Assembly (NCBI RefSeq): GCF_020080835.1
Contig: NC_058167.1
Span: forward strand, 1,398,768-1,462,767
DNA: 64,000 nt
From: Cotesia glomerata
Taxonomy: Eukaryota > Arthropoda > Insecta > Hymenoptera > Braconidae
Direction: 5' to 3'
Each line of letters starts with the position of its first letter. Within the stretch, counting starts at the first letter, position 1. The notes under the pieces were generated by a model that was not told the DNA's origin, ran no database searches, and was given only the letters and a program-made list of their open reading frames with translations. Of this stretch, positions 1-11,575 are shown piece by piece. A program made the position numbers and the translations under genes.

Positions 1-21
1 ATTACAACTAAAACAACTGTA

Positions 22-874
22 TTGGTTTTAAGTGATTATTTCGCGACTTGGGGGTTACCACATAAAATTGTTTCGGATAATGGTCCTGCGTTTGCGTCAG
101 CAGACTTCGCAGAGTTTGTTAAGAAATATGGAATTGTCCACATTAAAACAGCACCGTATCATCCAGCTTCGAATGGAGCTGCTGAGAACGCGGTTAGATC
201 TTTTAAAAGTAAATTTAAGCTAATGTTGAAATCTGGGTACGATAAAAGTGAGGCGCTAATTAAATACTTGTTTTATGCTAGAGCAACACCGCACGCGACT
301 ACAGGGAGTTAGTCCTGCAGAGTTGCAAATTGGTCGTAAGTTCAGGACAATATTAGATTTAATTAGACCGGATGTTAGCGAGTACGTTAAGAATAAGCAA
401 GATGCACAAAGGCGTAGTTCCACGGGTAATCGAGTGGTTAATTTTGAAGTGGGCTCACAAGTTATGGTTAAAGATTACCGAACAGGCTCATGGTTAGTTG
501 CAACTATTAATTCTCAGCTAAGTCCTGTTACGTATCTAGTAGATACAGGTGTGCATACTTGGAAAAGACATGCTGATCAAATTAGAGTTTGTAGTCAAAA
601 TTATGTAGATCGTGGAACGGATCAGGAACGGGTTTTGAATGATGTGACACGTAATTATATGGATGTAACAAGGCTGTATCAAAATAGAACACCGATTGAT
701 AAGAATGATAATTGTAATGAAGCACGTGATGAACCTATTGAAGTGAAAGACACATCAACGCATGAATGTCGAGAGATAACGTTAGACCGTACAAGCGCTA
801 GTAAGGTAAAAATGGAAACTCCAATACGTAGGTCTCAGCGAACAATTAGGGTACCTAATAGATTAAATTTATAA
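22..874 (+). pseudogene. Ty3/gypsy-type retrotransposon integrase, 3' part, frameshifted
   Basis: This is the C-terminal part of a retroelement Pol polyprotein; it begins before the window. The first frame (22-312) shows the integrase core motif IVSDNGPAF followed by HPASNGAAENAVRSFK, which carry the second Asp and the Glu of the DDE triad. Reading continues in another frame (to 874) with SPAELQIGRKFRT, then a GPY/F-like tail (VMVKDYRTGSWLVATI, HADQIR). The switch lies near position 305, where an extra G in a short G run breaks the frame, so this copy is inactive. Family knowledge: gypsy integrases have this order of core and C-terminal domain. The clade within Ty3/gypsy cannot be told from this piece. 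Confidence 0.85.
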
Positions 875-898
875 TAGTAACTTGCGGATGTTTAAGAT

Positions 899-1140
899 TA
901 AAAAGGAAGGATTGTAATGTTTGATAGATGTCGCTCATAGTTAACTTAAGTGTCTTATATTGTGAGTGCGTTACCAATGTCAGTCGCTTGTGTGCAACCA
1001 GTGAGTAAGCTGGTATTCTGGATAGTTGTGAACCTCTGTACTCTTTATTATAACACACATTAAACTATATTTATATATTTTAATACTAAATGAGTTGTTG
1101 CTTATTGACCTAGAATTATTCTAGTATTCTCACATACATT
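899..1140 (+). repeat. Polypurine tract and probable 3' LTR start of the gypsy element
   Basis: A purine run (AAAAAGGAAGGA, 899-910) sits just after the pol stop codon and is followed at 913 by TGTAATG, the expected TG start of an LTR. The sequence then runs into a 100-N gap at 1141, so the LTR end and any target-site duplication cannot be seen. Placement is by position and the PPT/TG rule only. Confidence 0.5.
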
Positions 1141-1240
1141 NNNNNNNNNNNNNNNNNNNNNNNNNNNNNNNNNNNNNNNNNNNNNNNNNNNNNNNNNNNN
1201 NNNNNNNNNNNNNNNNNNNNNNNNNNNNNNNNNNNNNNNN
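1141..1240. other. Assembly gap (100 N)
   Basis: Exactly 100 N, the usual placeholder for a gap of unknown size. Confidence 0.98.
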
Positions 1241-1552
1241 TATTTCATACCTCAGAAATTTATAATAATAAATATTCAATTATAGTTAAATTTTATAAGT
1301 ATGTTTTTCAATTCAACATACTTTATTAAACGTGAAATTATATTATTGATAACCCAAAAAAAGAAATTTTGTTGAAATAAGGAATCGCTTCATTATTCTT
1401 TTGTTAAAAGTGCATGTATTTTTTGTGTAATCAACGGATTTATTATGTCTATTTAAATAATAAGATATTAGTATGAAATGATGGAATATAACACTAACAA
1501 ATTGAGATTTAAATATGCGTTAAATGAAAATGATGCTTTACTTTAAACTTAC
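1241..1552. other. AT-rich sequence, nothing recognised
   Basis: No coding, RNA or repeat signal was seen. If the exon at 1553-1715 belongs to a longer gene, this is its first intron. Confidence 0.5.
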
Positions 1553-1715
1553 CTGACACTCGTAGAATAATGCATTTAAATTTTGTCTCATTGTCGTGGT
1601 AACGATATACTTTATTCTTTGTTAATGCATTGTAACTCTTGAAATCACTAATGTAGCAAGTTTCTGCAATATATCTTTTATTATTTTCATTAGGGACACT
1701 AATTAAGGCGTACAT
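1553..1715 (-). CDS. First exon of a BEN-type transposon protein (partial)
   Basis: The minus-strand ATG at 1713-1715 opens a 54-residue coding exon (MYALISVPNENNKRYIAETC, then a TKNKVYRY..DNETKFKCIIL stretch). It ends at a good splice donor: CAG followed by GTAAGT on the minus strand, just left of 1553. It is clearly paralogous to the exon at 28507-28672, sharing YAL, ETC.I..FK.YNA.TK and KCIIL. Proteins with this N-terminal module in insect genomes commonly end in a BEN domain such as the one at 33423-34025. That link is from family knowledge, since the downstream exons are not visible here and the gap at 1141-1240 may hide them. Confidence 0.5.
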
Positions 1716-2330
1716 TATTTTAAATGAATGTTATAAATTGTCATAGAACAAAACCAAAATACACTAATATAAACAGTGCTGCGACAAAAAACACGTGATA
1801 CTCGATCTATGGAAATGACAAGAATAAACAGGTCAACTGTGAATTAGTCCGCTTGCCACCGAGCGTTGCCGGTGTATGTATGCTTGCGGTTTCTGCGTGC
1901 GCATGTGTATGTGTGTGTCTGTCCGTTTTTGACACAATAATTTAGTAAACAAAAACAACGCTACAGTCGACGCTCTCTGTATTGGACCTCTCTGTATTTG
2001 ACCACATTCTTCCTCTGTATTTGACGATTTTACACAGCTCTTATGGGCAAGGACGAGTCAAATACACAAGATGGTCCTGTACGGGCGAGTCAAATTCAGA
2101 GAGCGTTGACTGTATTTTTTATTGGTTGTCTCCTTTTCTAGGTAACCACCGTAAAAGATGTCTTAACAAATTTGTAATTAACAATTTATGTATCTATAAA
2201 AATTTTATATTTTTTATTAAACTTCAAAATCAGACAAAAAATTTTATAATTTTAGAACATGAATTGTATGGATTAAATTATATTTTTAAAAGATTTTTAC
2301 ACGTAAAAAAAAAATAAGTGCTGCAATAGA
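1716..2330. other. Upstream region of the minus-strand exon; no gene seen
   Basis: This is a somewhat less AT-rich stretch with TG-rich runs around 1900-1930, consistent with a 5' flank of the minus-strand exon. A short direct repeat of CTCTGTATTTGAC-type sequence occurs at 1975-2030. An open frame at 1982-2317 has no recognisable domain and biased AT-driven composition, so I do not call it. Confidence 0.35.
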
Positions 2331-2440
2331 AAGCTACAGGAGAAAATTCTGTTGTAGCAACCAGGATTTTCATGTTTTAACAACGAGACTCATCCTGTTG
2401 CTACCACATGAAAAAATCCCGTGGCAGCAATTTTCTTTTT
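2300..2440. repeat. Relic of the CATGTGGCAGC-type repeat
   Basis: Phrases such as GTTGCTACCACATGAAAAAATC and CCGTGGCAGCAATTTTC match the terminal parts of the inverted-repeat element at 10320-11025. Only a degraded piece is visible. Confidence 0.4.
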
Positions 2441-2906
2441 AAGTATAAATTTCAAATTTTCAAAGAAAAATTCAAATTTTGAAAAAAAAAATTTGGAATT
2501 AGGAAAAAAGTTAAAATAAAAAAAAATCATTTTTTTTCGAGTATTACGAGAAACATTGAAATTTAAAAATATTTTTTTGTTCAGTATAGAAAAAATTCCA
2601 ATTTTAAAAAAACATTTTTTTGACGTGATAATGTCTATGAAATCGATGAGCAACCGGCCGCCTGCACAAGAAATATCACGTTCCGCCTGAGCCTGAACAT
2701 GCAAACGAGAGCGTCGAATAGAGAGGCACGATCGGCCCAAGCCGATTAGGAATAATATGACTAATATTATAGAAAGAATAATTAGAATAATATTACATAA
2801 TTTGACTATAACTAATTGTTCGTGATAATATTAAAACAAATTTTTTTAAAAATTATATTAATTATATCAAATTATTATTATTAACAATATTAATAATTAT
2901 TATTAA
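2441..2906. other. AT-rich sequence, nothing recognised
   Basis: Homopolymer-rich A/T sequence. The minus-strand open frame at 2390-2740 is low-complexity F/K/I and is not called. Confidence 0.5.
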
Positions 2907-2910
2907 TTAA

Positions 2911-3018
2911 CCCTTCGTTGGTCGCGCTATGAGCGAATCGCCGCCTAACAACTACTCAACCTATAAAGACTCGCTATAGTGCGAGCGAGAAACTAAAAAA
3001 AGCGCGACCAATGAAGGG
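2911..3018. mobile_element. 108-bp TTAA-flanked hairpin MITE
   Basis: The inverted ends CCCTTCGTTGGTCGCGCT and AGCGCGACCAATGAAGGG are bounded on both sides by TTAA (2907-2910 and 3019-3022). A TTAA duplication with CCCTT-type termini fits a non-autonomous piggyBac-like element. The element is far less AT-rich than its surroundings. There is no coding capacity. Confidence 0.8.
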
Positions 3019-3022
3019 TTAA

Positions 3023-4374
3023 TATTAATTATAAATAACAATAATTATATCAGTTATCAAATTAATATATCAATTTTCCATTAACAATGTATTACTAAAT
3101 ACTTTTTTTTGTTAAAATAATTTTTATATAATTAAAATTTTTCAATTTTTAAATACTAAATAATGATAATTCAATGGTAAGAATTTAATTCAATTCATTA
3201 TTAAACTATACTATTTTTCATCAATGTTTCGTTATAACAATTTCACATAAAACGATCGTCCTAAACCGACTTTGGAGACAACCAATTTTTTTTTTTCAAT
3301 TTATTCAAAGTCTAGACTATCTTATTCTAAAAAAGTTTTTCTTGAAATCATACGAATAAGCAATCGTCAGCAACAGATAGTGCTTCGAAAATTGAGATCT
3401 ACATAATAGTCTCTAGCCGAAATTATAATTATTTTTATCGAAGGAATTTGTTCGTATATTAAAAAATTTTTTCTTGTTTTGCATCGCCAAATTTTCTTTT
3501 CGTACAATTAGTTTATAGTCTTTACTCAAAACAAAATTTCTATTTATAAATAAAAATATTTATTCTCCATTTAAAAAAATTAATATTTTATACTGGGAAA
3601 TTTATTTGTACAATAAAGTCAACGAATTCTGATTGGAAAAAATTTTTTACTTAAATGAAATAAAAATTATTAGTCTTAGTTTAAGAAAACTGGAAGGGAG
3701 ATAGTTTTTCACTTGAATCAAAATATGATTTTCATTTGTATATATTTATTTACATCAATGCATAAATAAACAGTTTCCAAAAAAATTTATTAAAAATTTT
3801 TTTTATGTCCAAACAATAATTCTGATGAAAATGCAAAATTAGACATCATAACATTTTTTCTATATAATTTTTTCGGGTTCTTCTTTGTGCCCTTCCTTTC
3901 TCCTCTCTCTGACATTATACGCTTGCGCGCGCAATGTACACAACATATTAAAATGTACATCGGCTAAATACTATACTAACTCGCAGTCCTCACAGACGAC
4001 AGACATTTTCTTATTATTGCTCTCAGGTTATAAACACGTGTTTGCCGGCGTTCCATGATTATGTGCTGTATTTCTCATAATAATTCTATCTATGATATAA
4101 TTGCATCATATTATTTATGCATATAAAACACAGTGTTGTAAAATTAAACGTAAAAGTGATATATATTATTAAATAATTTGTCAACTGTTAGTAATCTGTA
4201 AGATTGACTGAAAATTTGTGGTGTAAATATGTACATATATGCTTATGTATATATATAGTGTGTGTCTACAAATAATAAAAGATATTTCTAACCGCGATTT
4301 TAAATATATTTTTAAAGTTAATTCTTACAAGAATACTTTTGCATGATACGAACTTGGTAAAGTAAAAGTAAAAG
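3023..4374. other. AT-rich 5' flank of the tnp2-like transposase gene
   Basis: No gene is seen. The stretch around 3890-4030 is pyrimidine- and GC-richer (CCTTCCTTTCTCCTCTCTCT, GCTTGCGCGCGCAATG) and sits about 350-480 bp before the transposase start, so it is a candidate promoter or 5' UTR. The 5' terminus of the transposon must lie here or to the left, but I could not find an inverted match to the ACCCTTGTGG end. Confidence 0.35.
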
Positions 4375-4598
4375 ATGAAACGAGGTCCATATAAAACATA
4401 TTTGGGTCCAGGCGGAAACGGCGTTATGCCGCGATCAACATTTTACGATAAATTAAAAAAGTTACGGTGTGATGTAAGTATAAATTAATTTTCTACCATT
4501 AATCTTTCAAATAATAAAGTCAACAGACATTGGTCAGCTTAGAGAACTTTGAAGAAAAAAAATATGATTATGGCAATTTTATTTAGATATATATATTA

Positions 4599-4668
<70 letters not shown>

Positions 4669-7600
4669 AAGTATATCTAAATATATATTAATCTAATATA
4701 TAGATATATATATATTGTTTAGATATAATACATGCTATTCCATGTCAAATTGACCACTTTTGAACCCGATCCCTTTAGATTTTAGCTGAAACTTTTCTAT
4801 TCTTTTCTACTCTTTGAAAGACATTTTTGAGAATTTTTTCAAATTTTTTTATCCAACCCACAAAATGTTTTAAATTTTTCAAAGAAATGGCTTTTTTATT
4901 TTTAAATAGCCATAACTTTTTTAGAAGTTGACCTTTGGGTACCTTTTTTTTTTTTTAATTTTTGTTTTTGAATGAATTTTTCGAAAAAATACACAAAAAT
5001 AATAAAATATAATCAATTCTATAAAATAATCGGTTGTTTTGAGCAAAATCGTTATTTTTTCAAAGTTCGTCACTTTTTTTTTTATTTTTGTTTCTCAAAA
5101 AAAACTTCAACCAATTGACAACTATTCCCGCTCATCCCGGGCAGGGCCGATTTTTTTTTTATATATTTTTTATGTAATTGAAAAAAAAATTGTCAAATTT
5201 TTTAAAATAAATTTTTTTTTTTTTTCAATTAAATAAAAAAATCGGCCCTGTCCGGGATGAGCGGTAATAGTTGTCAAATTGATTGAAGTTTTTTTTTGAG
5301 AAACAAAAATAAAAAAAAAGTGACGAACTTTGAAAAAATAATGATTTTGTTCAAAACAACCGATTATTTTATAGGTGATTCTCTGTAAGGACGTCTTAAA
5401 TCTGTACAAAATTGTCCGGTCAAATTATTTTTGATTTTATTAGAAAAAAAATTAACAAGAGCTACAAAACTGTCAGCTTAATTATAATAAATAAACAGCC
5501 GAATTAATTTTTGATTTTTCGATATTTGTGTATCTTTTGCATGCGTAACATGACAGGGGACTGACGACAGGGGACTGATTTTTTTTATCAAATTGAGAAA
5601 AATGAAGCAAACTATTTCAATGCATTCAACTTTTTAAGTTCTCAATGAATGTTTACATTAATTAGAATAACATTAAGACTTATGGTTCTAATTTTATAAA
5701 TAAATTATAAACAAAAATAGCTGCCAGGGGACTGAGTTTTGAAGTGGCCCAGACACATATTTCCAGCATAAACGGTGCTTTGACACTAAATAAAATGCCG
5801 ATAAAGCGCTAACAGCCCTATGGTTATTAACTTAAGGCTAGTTAGATCCTTTTAAACCTTACAAAAGGTAAAATAACAAGCTAGACTTTTTTTTTTGTCT
5901 TTGAACTTCTAGCAGGGGACTGACCTCAAATGCCTGGGACAAACTTTGGTTTAATGAATTTAATGAATCAAATTAACTTTCGGTACTTTTTATTGAAGAA
6001 GATTGTTAGTTAACTAATTAAGTTTATAAGCATTATGGACCATATTATATATTATTTACGAATAACTTAAAATTTAATCTTAAAGTTTTAATTTTGGGAC
6101 TGGGACAGCCCAGGGGACTGACGTTTCGGTGGTTTACGAATTTATAGCAAAAAAACCAAAATTTATTTCATTTTAATTTTTAACGCTCCAAATAGAAATG
6201 TTTTTTTACTTTTGTAATAAATTTTTTTTAGTTAAAAAATAACAATTTTTTTAATAAAAAAATTCCCGGAACAGCAAAAAACATCCTTACAGAGAATCAC
6301 CCTTATAGAATTGATCATATTAAATTTTTTTTTGTACATTTTTTCAAAAAGTTCATTCAAAACTGTGGGGGTCATATCTTCCACCACTCTTTTGTAATTT
6401 AATTTAATTATTATTTATAATTATTAATATTAATTAATTATCATTTATGAATATTAATATTATTTAGTTATGATTTATATTTATTAACATTATTTAATTA
6501 TTATTATTATCAACATATAATTATTTAGTTAATAATAATTATTATTAGTTATTAGTAATAGTTAATTAATATAGATATTATTTAAGTTGTAGATTTTCTA
6601 CAACGTTATTAAGATTTTGTTAGAAAAGTTTCAGTTGTGTCTCATCACCATAAATTATACCGGATTATAATTTACTTGGTGATGCCAAGCAACTGATAAA
6701 GTCTCGTCTCTGCAAGAGCATTTTGGGAAATTTTAGTTTATTGTAATTTTGGTGCAATATCATAAAATTCACATTTGCAGCTGACGAGACCCTAATAAAA
6801 TGTATTGTTATAAGATTAAAAATATGTATAAGTTTACTATAAGAAACTTAAGGGTTTTTCCCAAATATTTCTACAAATATTCTCAATAACATACATTTTT
6901 CTAAAGAGCAATTAAGGGATTAAAAACTCTTGTCGCCTGGCCAGCGACCGGACCCAAGACCTCACTAATTGCTCTCTCTACCTATACCTGTATGTCTATC
7001 TATCTCTTGTAACAAATACTTCTACTTTTTTATAATTTGTATATACCTAGAGAATCTATACTGTACATGTACCTACATATACCAATTCTATACTTTGTAT
7101 GTACCTAGAGCATCTATCCTGTACATGTACCTACGTATATCAATTTTCCATACTTACGTATAACTAAGTACTCCTACCCTTAGTATATTTTCTCTATACT
7201 TCCATCGAGTACCCCCTACCCCTTGAGAGGTCGGGGGCCGAGATGGACACTTTAAAATTATTAGTGAGTCCCGGAAACCCATTAGCTTCACCTCGTATTT
7301 TTAAGTTACACGCGTGTATTAATAGTTAGATTTATTTAAATAAAATTTATTAAACTTAAATATTTCTATTCGCTCACTCGCTAGCCCTCACTTCCCAAAA
7401 AACCAAAAATTTTTTAAAAAGAAAGGTACCCAAAGGTCAATGTCTAAAAAAGTTATGGCTATTTGAAAATAAAGGAGACATTTTTTTTTTAAAATTCACA
7501 TCTTTTTTGGGTTGGATAAAAAAATTTGAAAAAATTCTCAAAAATGTCTTTCAAAGGTTAAAAAAGAATAGAAAAGTTTCAGCTAAATCTAAAGGGGTCG

Positions 7601-8356
7601 GGCTCAAAAGTGGTCGATTTAGCATGGAACACCCTATTTATGTAAAGTATTTTGACATTTCTTAATACGAGTTGATCATCAAAAATATTATCATGTAATG
7701 CTAACTAAATCTTTTTCATGTTAAAGACAGCTCATTTAATTTACATCTAAACAACCAACTCAAGAATTAATATAAAATAAAGAAAACATTGTGGCCAGTA
7801 TTTAAAAATCAATAATTTTGAATATATTTTATAATAACAAGATTGGGAAAAATGTCTATAATAGTATATCAAAAAATTTTAGTTAACACATGCTCATGAA
7901 TATTAGTCACAAACGGTTTATTATTTGAAGTTTTACTTGCTTTATTTTGATTTAATATAAAAAAATATCTGTTTGTTTGTCATTGTAGATCACGGATGGA
8001 AATAATGAAGTATATAATGAAAACATTACTGTTGACAACACGAATTATATTGATCCACTTTCACAGAAAAATATTTTTGATGAAAACGACCTACTCTCAA
8101 TCGAAACTGCGGTTGAAACCGATTGTCCCCTTATAAATCAACAAAGTTCAATTACCACAGATTCAGTATTCAATTCATGGCTTTATGAAGATTATGACGA
8201 AGAATCTTCAGATCGAGAAATTTTTTTTGATGTAAGTTATTAATAAAATTGTAAAAAATATTTTTAATGTTGACACTTTTTTTTTTTGTTTTGTAGGCTG
8301 AAGATTCACCACCTGAAGATGATTGTCATGTGGATAATGGAAATGAACGTAATCAG
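4375..8356 (+). CDS. tnp2-like transposase, exons 1-3 (N-terminal region)
   Basis: Three in-phase exons can be read: 4375-4473 (33 codons, starts MKRGPYKTYLGPGG, ends before GTAAGT), 7989-8231 (81 codons, after TTGTAG) and 8297-8356 (20 codons, after TTTGTAG, ends before GTATAT). All junctions keep phase 0 and lead into the exon starting at 11576. The N-terminus is basic (RSTFYDKLKKLRC). The rest is acidic and Asn-rich (DYDEESSDREIFFD, EDSPPEDDCHVDNGNE), like the disordered leaders of transposases. The 3.5-kb first intron and 3.2-kb third intron are filled with nested repeats. Start choice: first ATG in frame before a clean donor. Expression cannot be judged from sequence. Confidence 0.65.
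4588..4667. repeat. (TA)n microsatellite
   Basis: About 80 bp of nearly pure TA dinucleotides inside the first intron of the transposase gene, continuing as imperfect ATATCTA repeats to about 4710. Confidence 0.9.
5374..6302. mobile_element. 929-bp TIR element, GGTGATTCTCTGTAAGGA ends
   Basis: The left end GGTGATTCTCTGTAAGGACG is inverted at the right as TCCTTACAGAGAATCACCC. TTATA occurs on both sides (5369-5373 and 6303-6307). Other copies of the surrounding repeat (near 35740 and 45110) read TTTTATAGAATTGATCAT without interruption, which gives an empty site and supports a 5-bp target duplication. Inside, the motif CAGGGGACTGA occurs about five times at irregular spacing. A shorter relative is at 9988-10306. 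No open frame of note, so it is non-autonomous. Confidence 0.75.
6960..7170. repeat. Short tandem duplication (~70-bp unit, about two copies)
   Basis: The phrase CTGTACATGTACCTAC followed by a TATACCAATT-type tail is repeated at about 7061 and 7121. It is imperfect and low in complexity. Confidence 0.5.
7635..7988. other. End of transposase intron 1; nothing else seen
   Basis: AT-rich sequence ending in a TTTGTCATTGTAG acceptor at 7988. Confidence 0.5.
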
Positions 8357-8464
8357 GTATATTTCATCTTTAAGTAAACTAAAATAAATTTAAATATTTA
8401 ATTTCATATGATAATACTAAGCGAACATTAATATACAAACAAATATATAACTTAATATCCAAAC

Positions 8465-8572
8465 ATCCCTGATTAAAGAACCGAATTAACAACAATGGAA
8501 ACAGAATTGGTTTTCCAATTCTGTTTCCATTGTTGTTAATTCAGTTTAATTCGGTTCTTTAATCAAGGATGG
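8465..8572. mobile_element. ~108-bp hairpin MITE (ATCCCTGATTAAAGAACCG ends)
   Basis: Two near-perfect inverted halves meet around 8511: CCCTGATTAAAGAACCGAAT on the left, and ATTCGGTTCTTTAATCAAGG on the right. The ends resemble those of the hairpin at 38178-38297 (CCCTG..TTAATCAGGG), so the two may be one family. It lies in intron 3 of the transposase. Confidence 0.7.
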
Positions 8573-9987
8573 TTAAAAATTTTCGTTGGCTTGCAAATTA
8601 ATAATTCATTTATTCATAAATTTAGTCATAGAAAATATCTTTCATAATTTCTTTCACTTAGTTTAATTCTTAAATAGTCTTTTGAATCATATAATTTTAG
8701 TAAAAATGCTTATTTTCTTGCGAATTATTATAATTAATTTATGACTTAAAGTTTGTAATATTATTATAGCTGGTTATTTTTGGGCTTCAATTACAAGAAT
8801 CCAAATTTGCATTGAAGTGAATTCACACTTAGTTGTATAGAAAATTCTTTTCTGTACCCGTGCAAAAAAAATCAATTGTCTTAAAATTGCTTAAAATGAG
8901 AGACAAGGGAGGACTTTTTGAAGATCTATGATGGAATAAAAAAGTTTATCGTTAAATCGTCTTGGAAAAATTTTTTGAGGCTTTCACAAATTATACCAAG
9001 GATCTAATAGAAAATTTAATGATTTCACAATTTTTTTTAAAAAATTTTGAAATTAATTAGCAATTTTTTTTATTTATCTTCCTTGTAGTTTGTCCAATAA
9101 ATCTGATTTTAACAAGACTTATTTATTAGATTTAGAAGCTAAATTTTATAATATACGAATCAAATTCAAGGTAAATTGAAAACTATTTCACGATCTGTCT
9201 CGCATGAAATCAAGTCTTGGGAATCTCATATTAATAAAAAAAAAAAATTATTTGATTTTTTTCGACAACCGTATTAAAAGAAATTTGCGACTTTCTTATT
9301 GGTCTTTGATAACGACAACATTGATAGATCCTCATGTGGATCTATCAGTGTAGGATCTCACATCTATGAAAGAAATTAAAATTTCGAACTCTCCCAAAAT
9401 TATTGATGTTTTTTTTTTTTTACGAAGCTTCTGATGAAAGCCACAGGAACTGATCGAACATTTATGATAAAATTTTTCCTCAAACATTTTGTTATCATAA
9501 CTTTGCGAATTCCTAAAATATTTCAAAACCTGAATGCAGATTTTAATAACAAAATTAAGACCTTTTAAGCTTATCTGTGACTTTATAAGAAAAAAATTAA
9601 AACAAATTCAACACTAAAAACTATTTGAAAGCACTTCAACTATTTCAATTAAAGACAAATATTTTATATGGATATTTCTTGAAAAAATGATTTTTAATAT
9701 TTCGTTCAATTTCTCTGGACTTAATCAGAAACAACGTAAAAAATATTTCAATTTGTGCTAAGAAGTATTCAATGAATTAAAAACTCTAATTTTTGTGGTA
9801 GATTGAAAATTCCTTGGTCTCGTCTTCATAAAAAACAAGTAAAAATGCTGCTAATTTGCTTCAAAACGGTTACAGAAAAATTTTCAGCCCAAAGCTTCTT
9901 TTTTTTTTTATTTGCAAAAATGAAATCGGCAGGACTTACCTGATTAAGAAATCTTGTTTGAAAATGTTCAATACAAGTAAAGTATAT
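8573..9987. other. Intronic AT-rich sequence; only a small palindrome seen
   Basis: A short perfect palindrome (GATAGATCCTCATGTGGATCTATC) lies at about 9321-9344. No coding or RNA signals are supported. Open frames at 9332-9526 and 9826-10074 look like chance. Confidence 0.45.
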
Positions 9988-10306
9988 GGGTGATTCTCTG
10001 TAAGGACGTCTTAAATCTGTACAAAATTGTCCGACCAAATGATTTTTGATTTTATTAGAAAAAAAAATTAACAAGAGCTACAAAACTATCATCTTAATCA
10101 TAATAAATGAACAGCCGAATGAACTTTTGCTTTCTCGATATTTGTGTATCTTTTGCCATACAACATGACAGGGGACTGTTTTTTTTTTTATCAAATAGAG
10201 ACTGTTTTTTTACTTTCGTAACAAATTTTTTTTAGTAACAAAATAACAATTTTTCCAATAAAAAAATGCCTGGGACAGAAAAAAACATCCTTACAGAGAA
10301 TCACCC
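9988..10306. mobile_element. Short copy of the GGGTGATTCTCTGTAAGGA element
   Basis: The ends GGGTGATTCTCTGTAAGGAC and TCCTTACAGAGAATCACCC match the 929-bp copy at 5374-6302. This one is about 319 bp and is an internal-deletion derivative: it keeps one ACAGGGGACTG motif. The flanks (AGTATAT and ATACATC) are not a clean 5-bp duplication. Confidence 0.75.
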
Positions 10307-10319
10307 ATACATCAATATA

Positions 10320-10403
10320 CTCGGAAAAAAAAATTGGGGCAGTCACAAGATTTTCATGTGACTGCAACACGATTTTCATGTGGCAGGCAATAATAGTTGA
10401 ACC

Positions 10404-10458
<55 letters not shown>

Positions 10459-10655
10459 TTTTTAATTATTAGATATATTTACCCGAGGACGGTATGAGTG
10501 CTCATACCGACAATAATGTGGTGTAAATAAATTTAACAAATAAAAATTTAATGAAAAATTAAAATTAGTCAAACATCAATTTGGATCGGGGATAATGGCT
10601 TTGAAGTATGAACTTTTAATTTTAGTGAAAACCCCGATCTTCGGAAATAATAGTA

Positions 10656-10700
<45 letters not shown>

Positions 10701-11025
10701 CTATATTATTAAGAGAATAAAAAAAATTTTGTAGCCAGTGAATTTATATGATAAAATGGGTTTTTATGGTTAAATTTAGTATCATTAGAAAGGTGACCTG
10801 GAGTTGTGCCTTTTCAAGGTTTCATAGCATTCTCACCAATATTCAATTAATTATGATAAGAATTAAGGCTGCATTCGAAGATATTCTATCTCTAGATACA
10901 TAATTTATAAATTAAAATCATGTGGCAGCTATATGAAGAAATCATGTAGCATCCACATGAAAAAATCATGTGGCTGCCACAGGAATATATCAAGTGGCAA
11001 CCCCAATTTTTTTTTTTTCCGTGTA
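10320..11025. mobile_element. Inverted-repeat element with CGG-A(n)-TTGGGG ends
   Basis: The left end CGGAAAAAAAAATTGGGGCAG is mirrored by CAACCCCAATTTTTTTTTTT plus CCG at the right. Subterminal phrases such as ATTTTCATGTG and CATGTGGCTGCC are also inverted. It contains two (AAT)n tracts at 10404-10456 and 10652-10700. A relic of the same family is at 2300-2440. No coding capacity. Confidence 0.6.
10404..10456. repeat. (AAT)n microsatellite
   Basis: About 17 AAT trinucleotides; a second tract of similar length follows at 10652-10700. Confidence 0.9.
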
Positions 11026-11575
11026 TCAGTCAAATTAATTTAAATTTTTTTAATTGTTTTTAATCATTTTAAATTGAATTTCTTAATCAGGATTGACTTT
11101 ATGCGAGATAGATTGTGCAATAGTATCGAATTCGCTTTGAATATGATTAAAATATTGTAAAATTTGTTTTAAAAATATCTTAAGCAAGTATCAAATTAAA
11201 ATTTGCAATGTGAAAATTAGATTCGTAAAACTAAACGACATCAACGAAAAGTTAAAAAAGAAGTCATAATTCAGTTTTCAATTTTTTTTTTTAATTCATA
11301 AAATTAATAAATTTTAAGAAAAAAAATTCGTAATAATTTAGGAAATGCGATACATAATTATCAGAAACTCATGTTTGAACAGATTTTAACATTTTAGTAG
11401 AAATCTTAATATTATCTTTAATTGTGTGATGCTTAGAATCATATTAAACTTAAGACATTTTCACGACAATTAATGATTTATTATAATTTCTTTTCAAATC
11501 TTTGGGCGTGATTCAATAGCAATTGTATGATATCTAGTATTTTATTATTTACTTTCGATTTATTAATTTTCACAG
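11026..11575. other. End of transposase intron 3; nothing else seen
   Basis: AT-rich sequence ending in a TTTTCACAG acceptor at 11575. Confidence 0.5.

Larger units (their letters stand above)
4732..7634. mobile_element. Foldback repeat with TATTCCATG..CATGGAA ends, containing a nested element
   Basis: The left end (GCTATTCCATGTCAAATTGA) and right end (AGCATGGAACACCC) are inverted. The inner sequences are also inverted: the ACTTTTGAACCCGATCCC block recurs in reverse near 7595, and the CCCGCTCATCCC core recurs in reverse at 5246-5262. Other copies lie at 34417-36042 and, split, at 48200-57780. Element 5374-6302 is inserted in this copy. Sequence around 6310-7380 has no counterpart in the other copies and must be a further insertion. 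No transposase is encoded; open frames inside are translations of the repeat. Confidence 0.65.

Noticed and set aside
5039..5409. Phe-rich open frames near the foldback core
   Set aside because: Mirror translations of the same palindrome.
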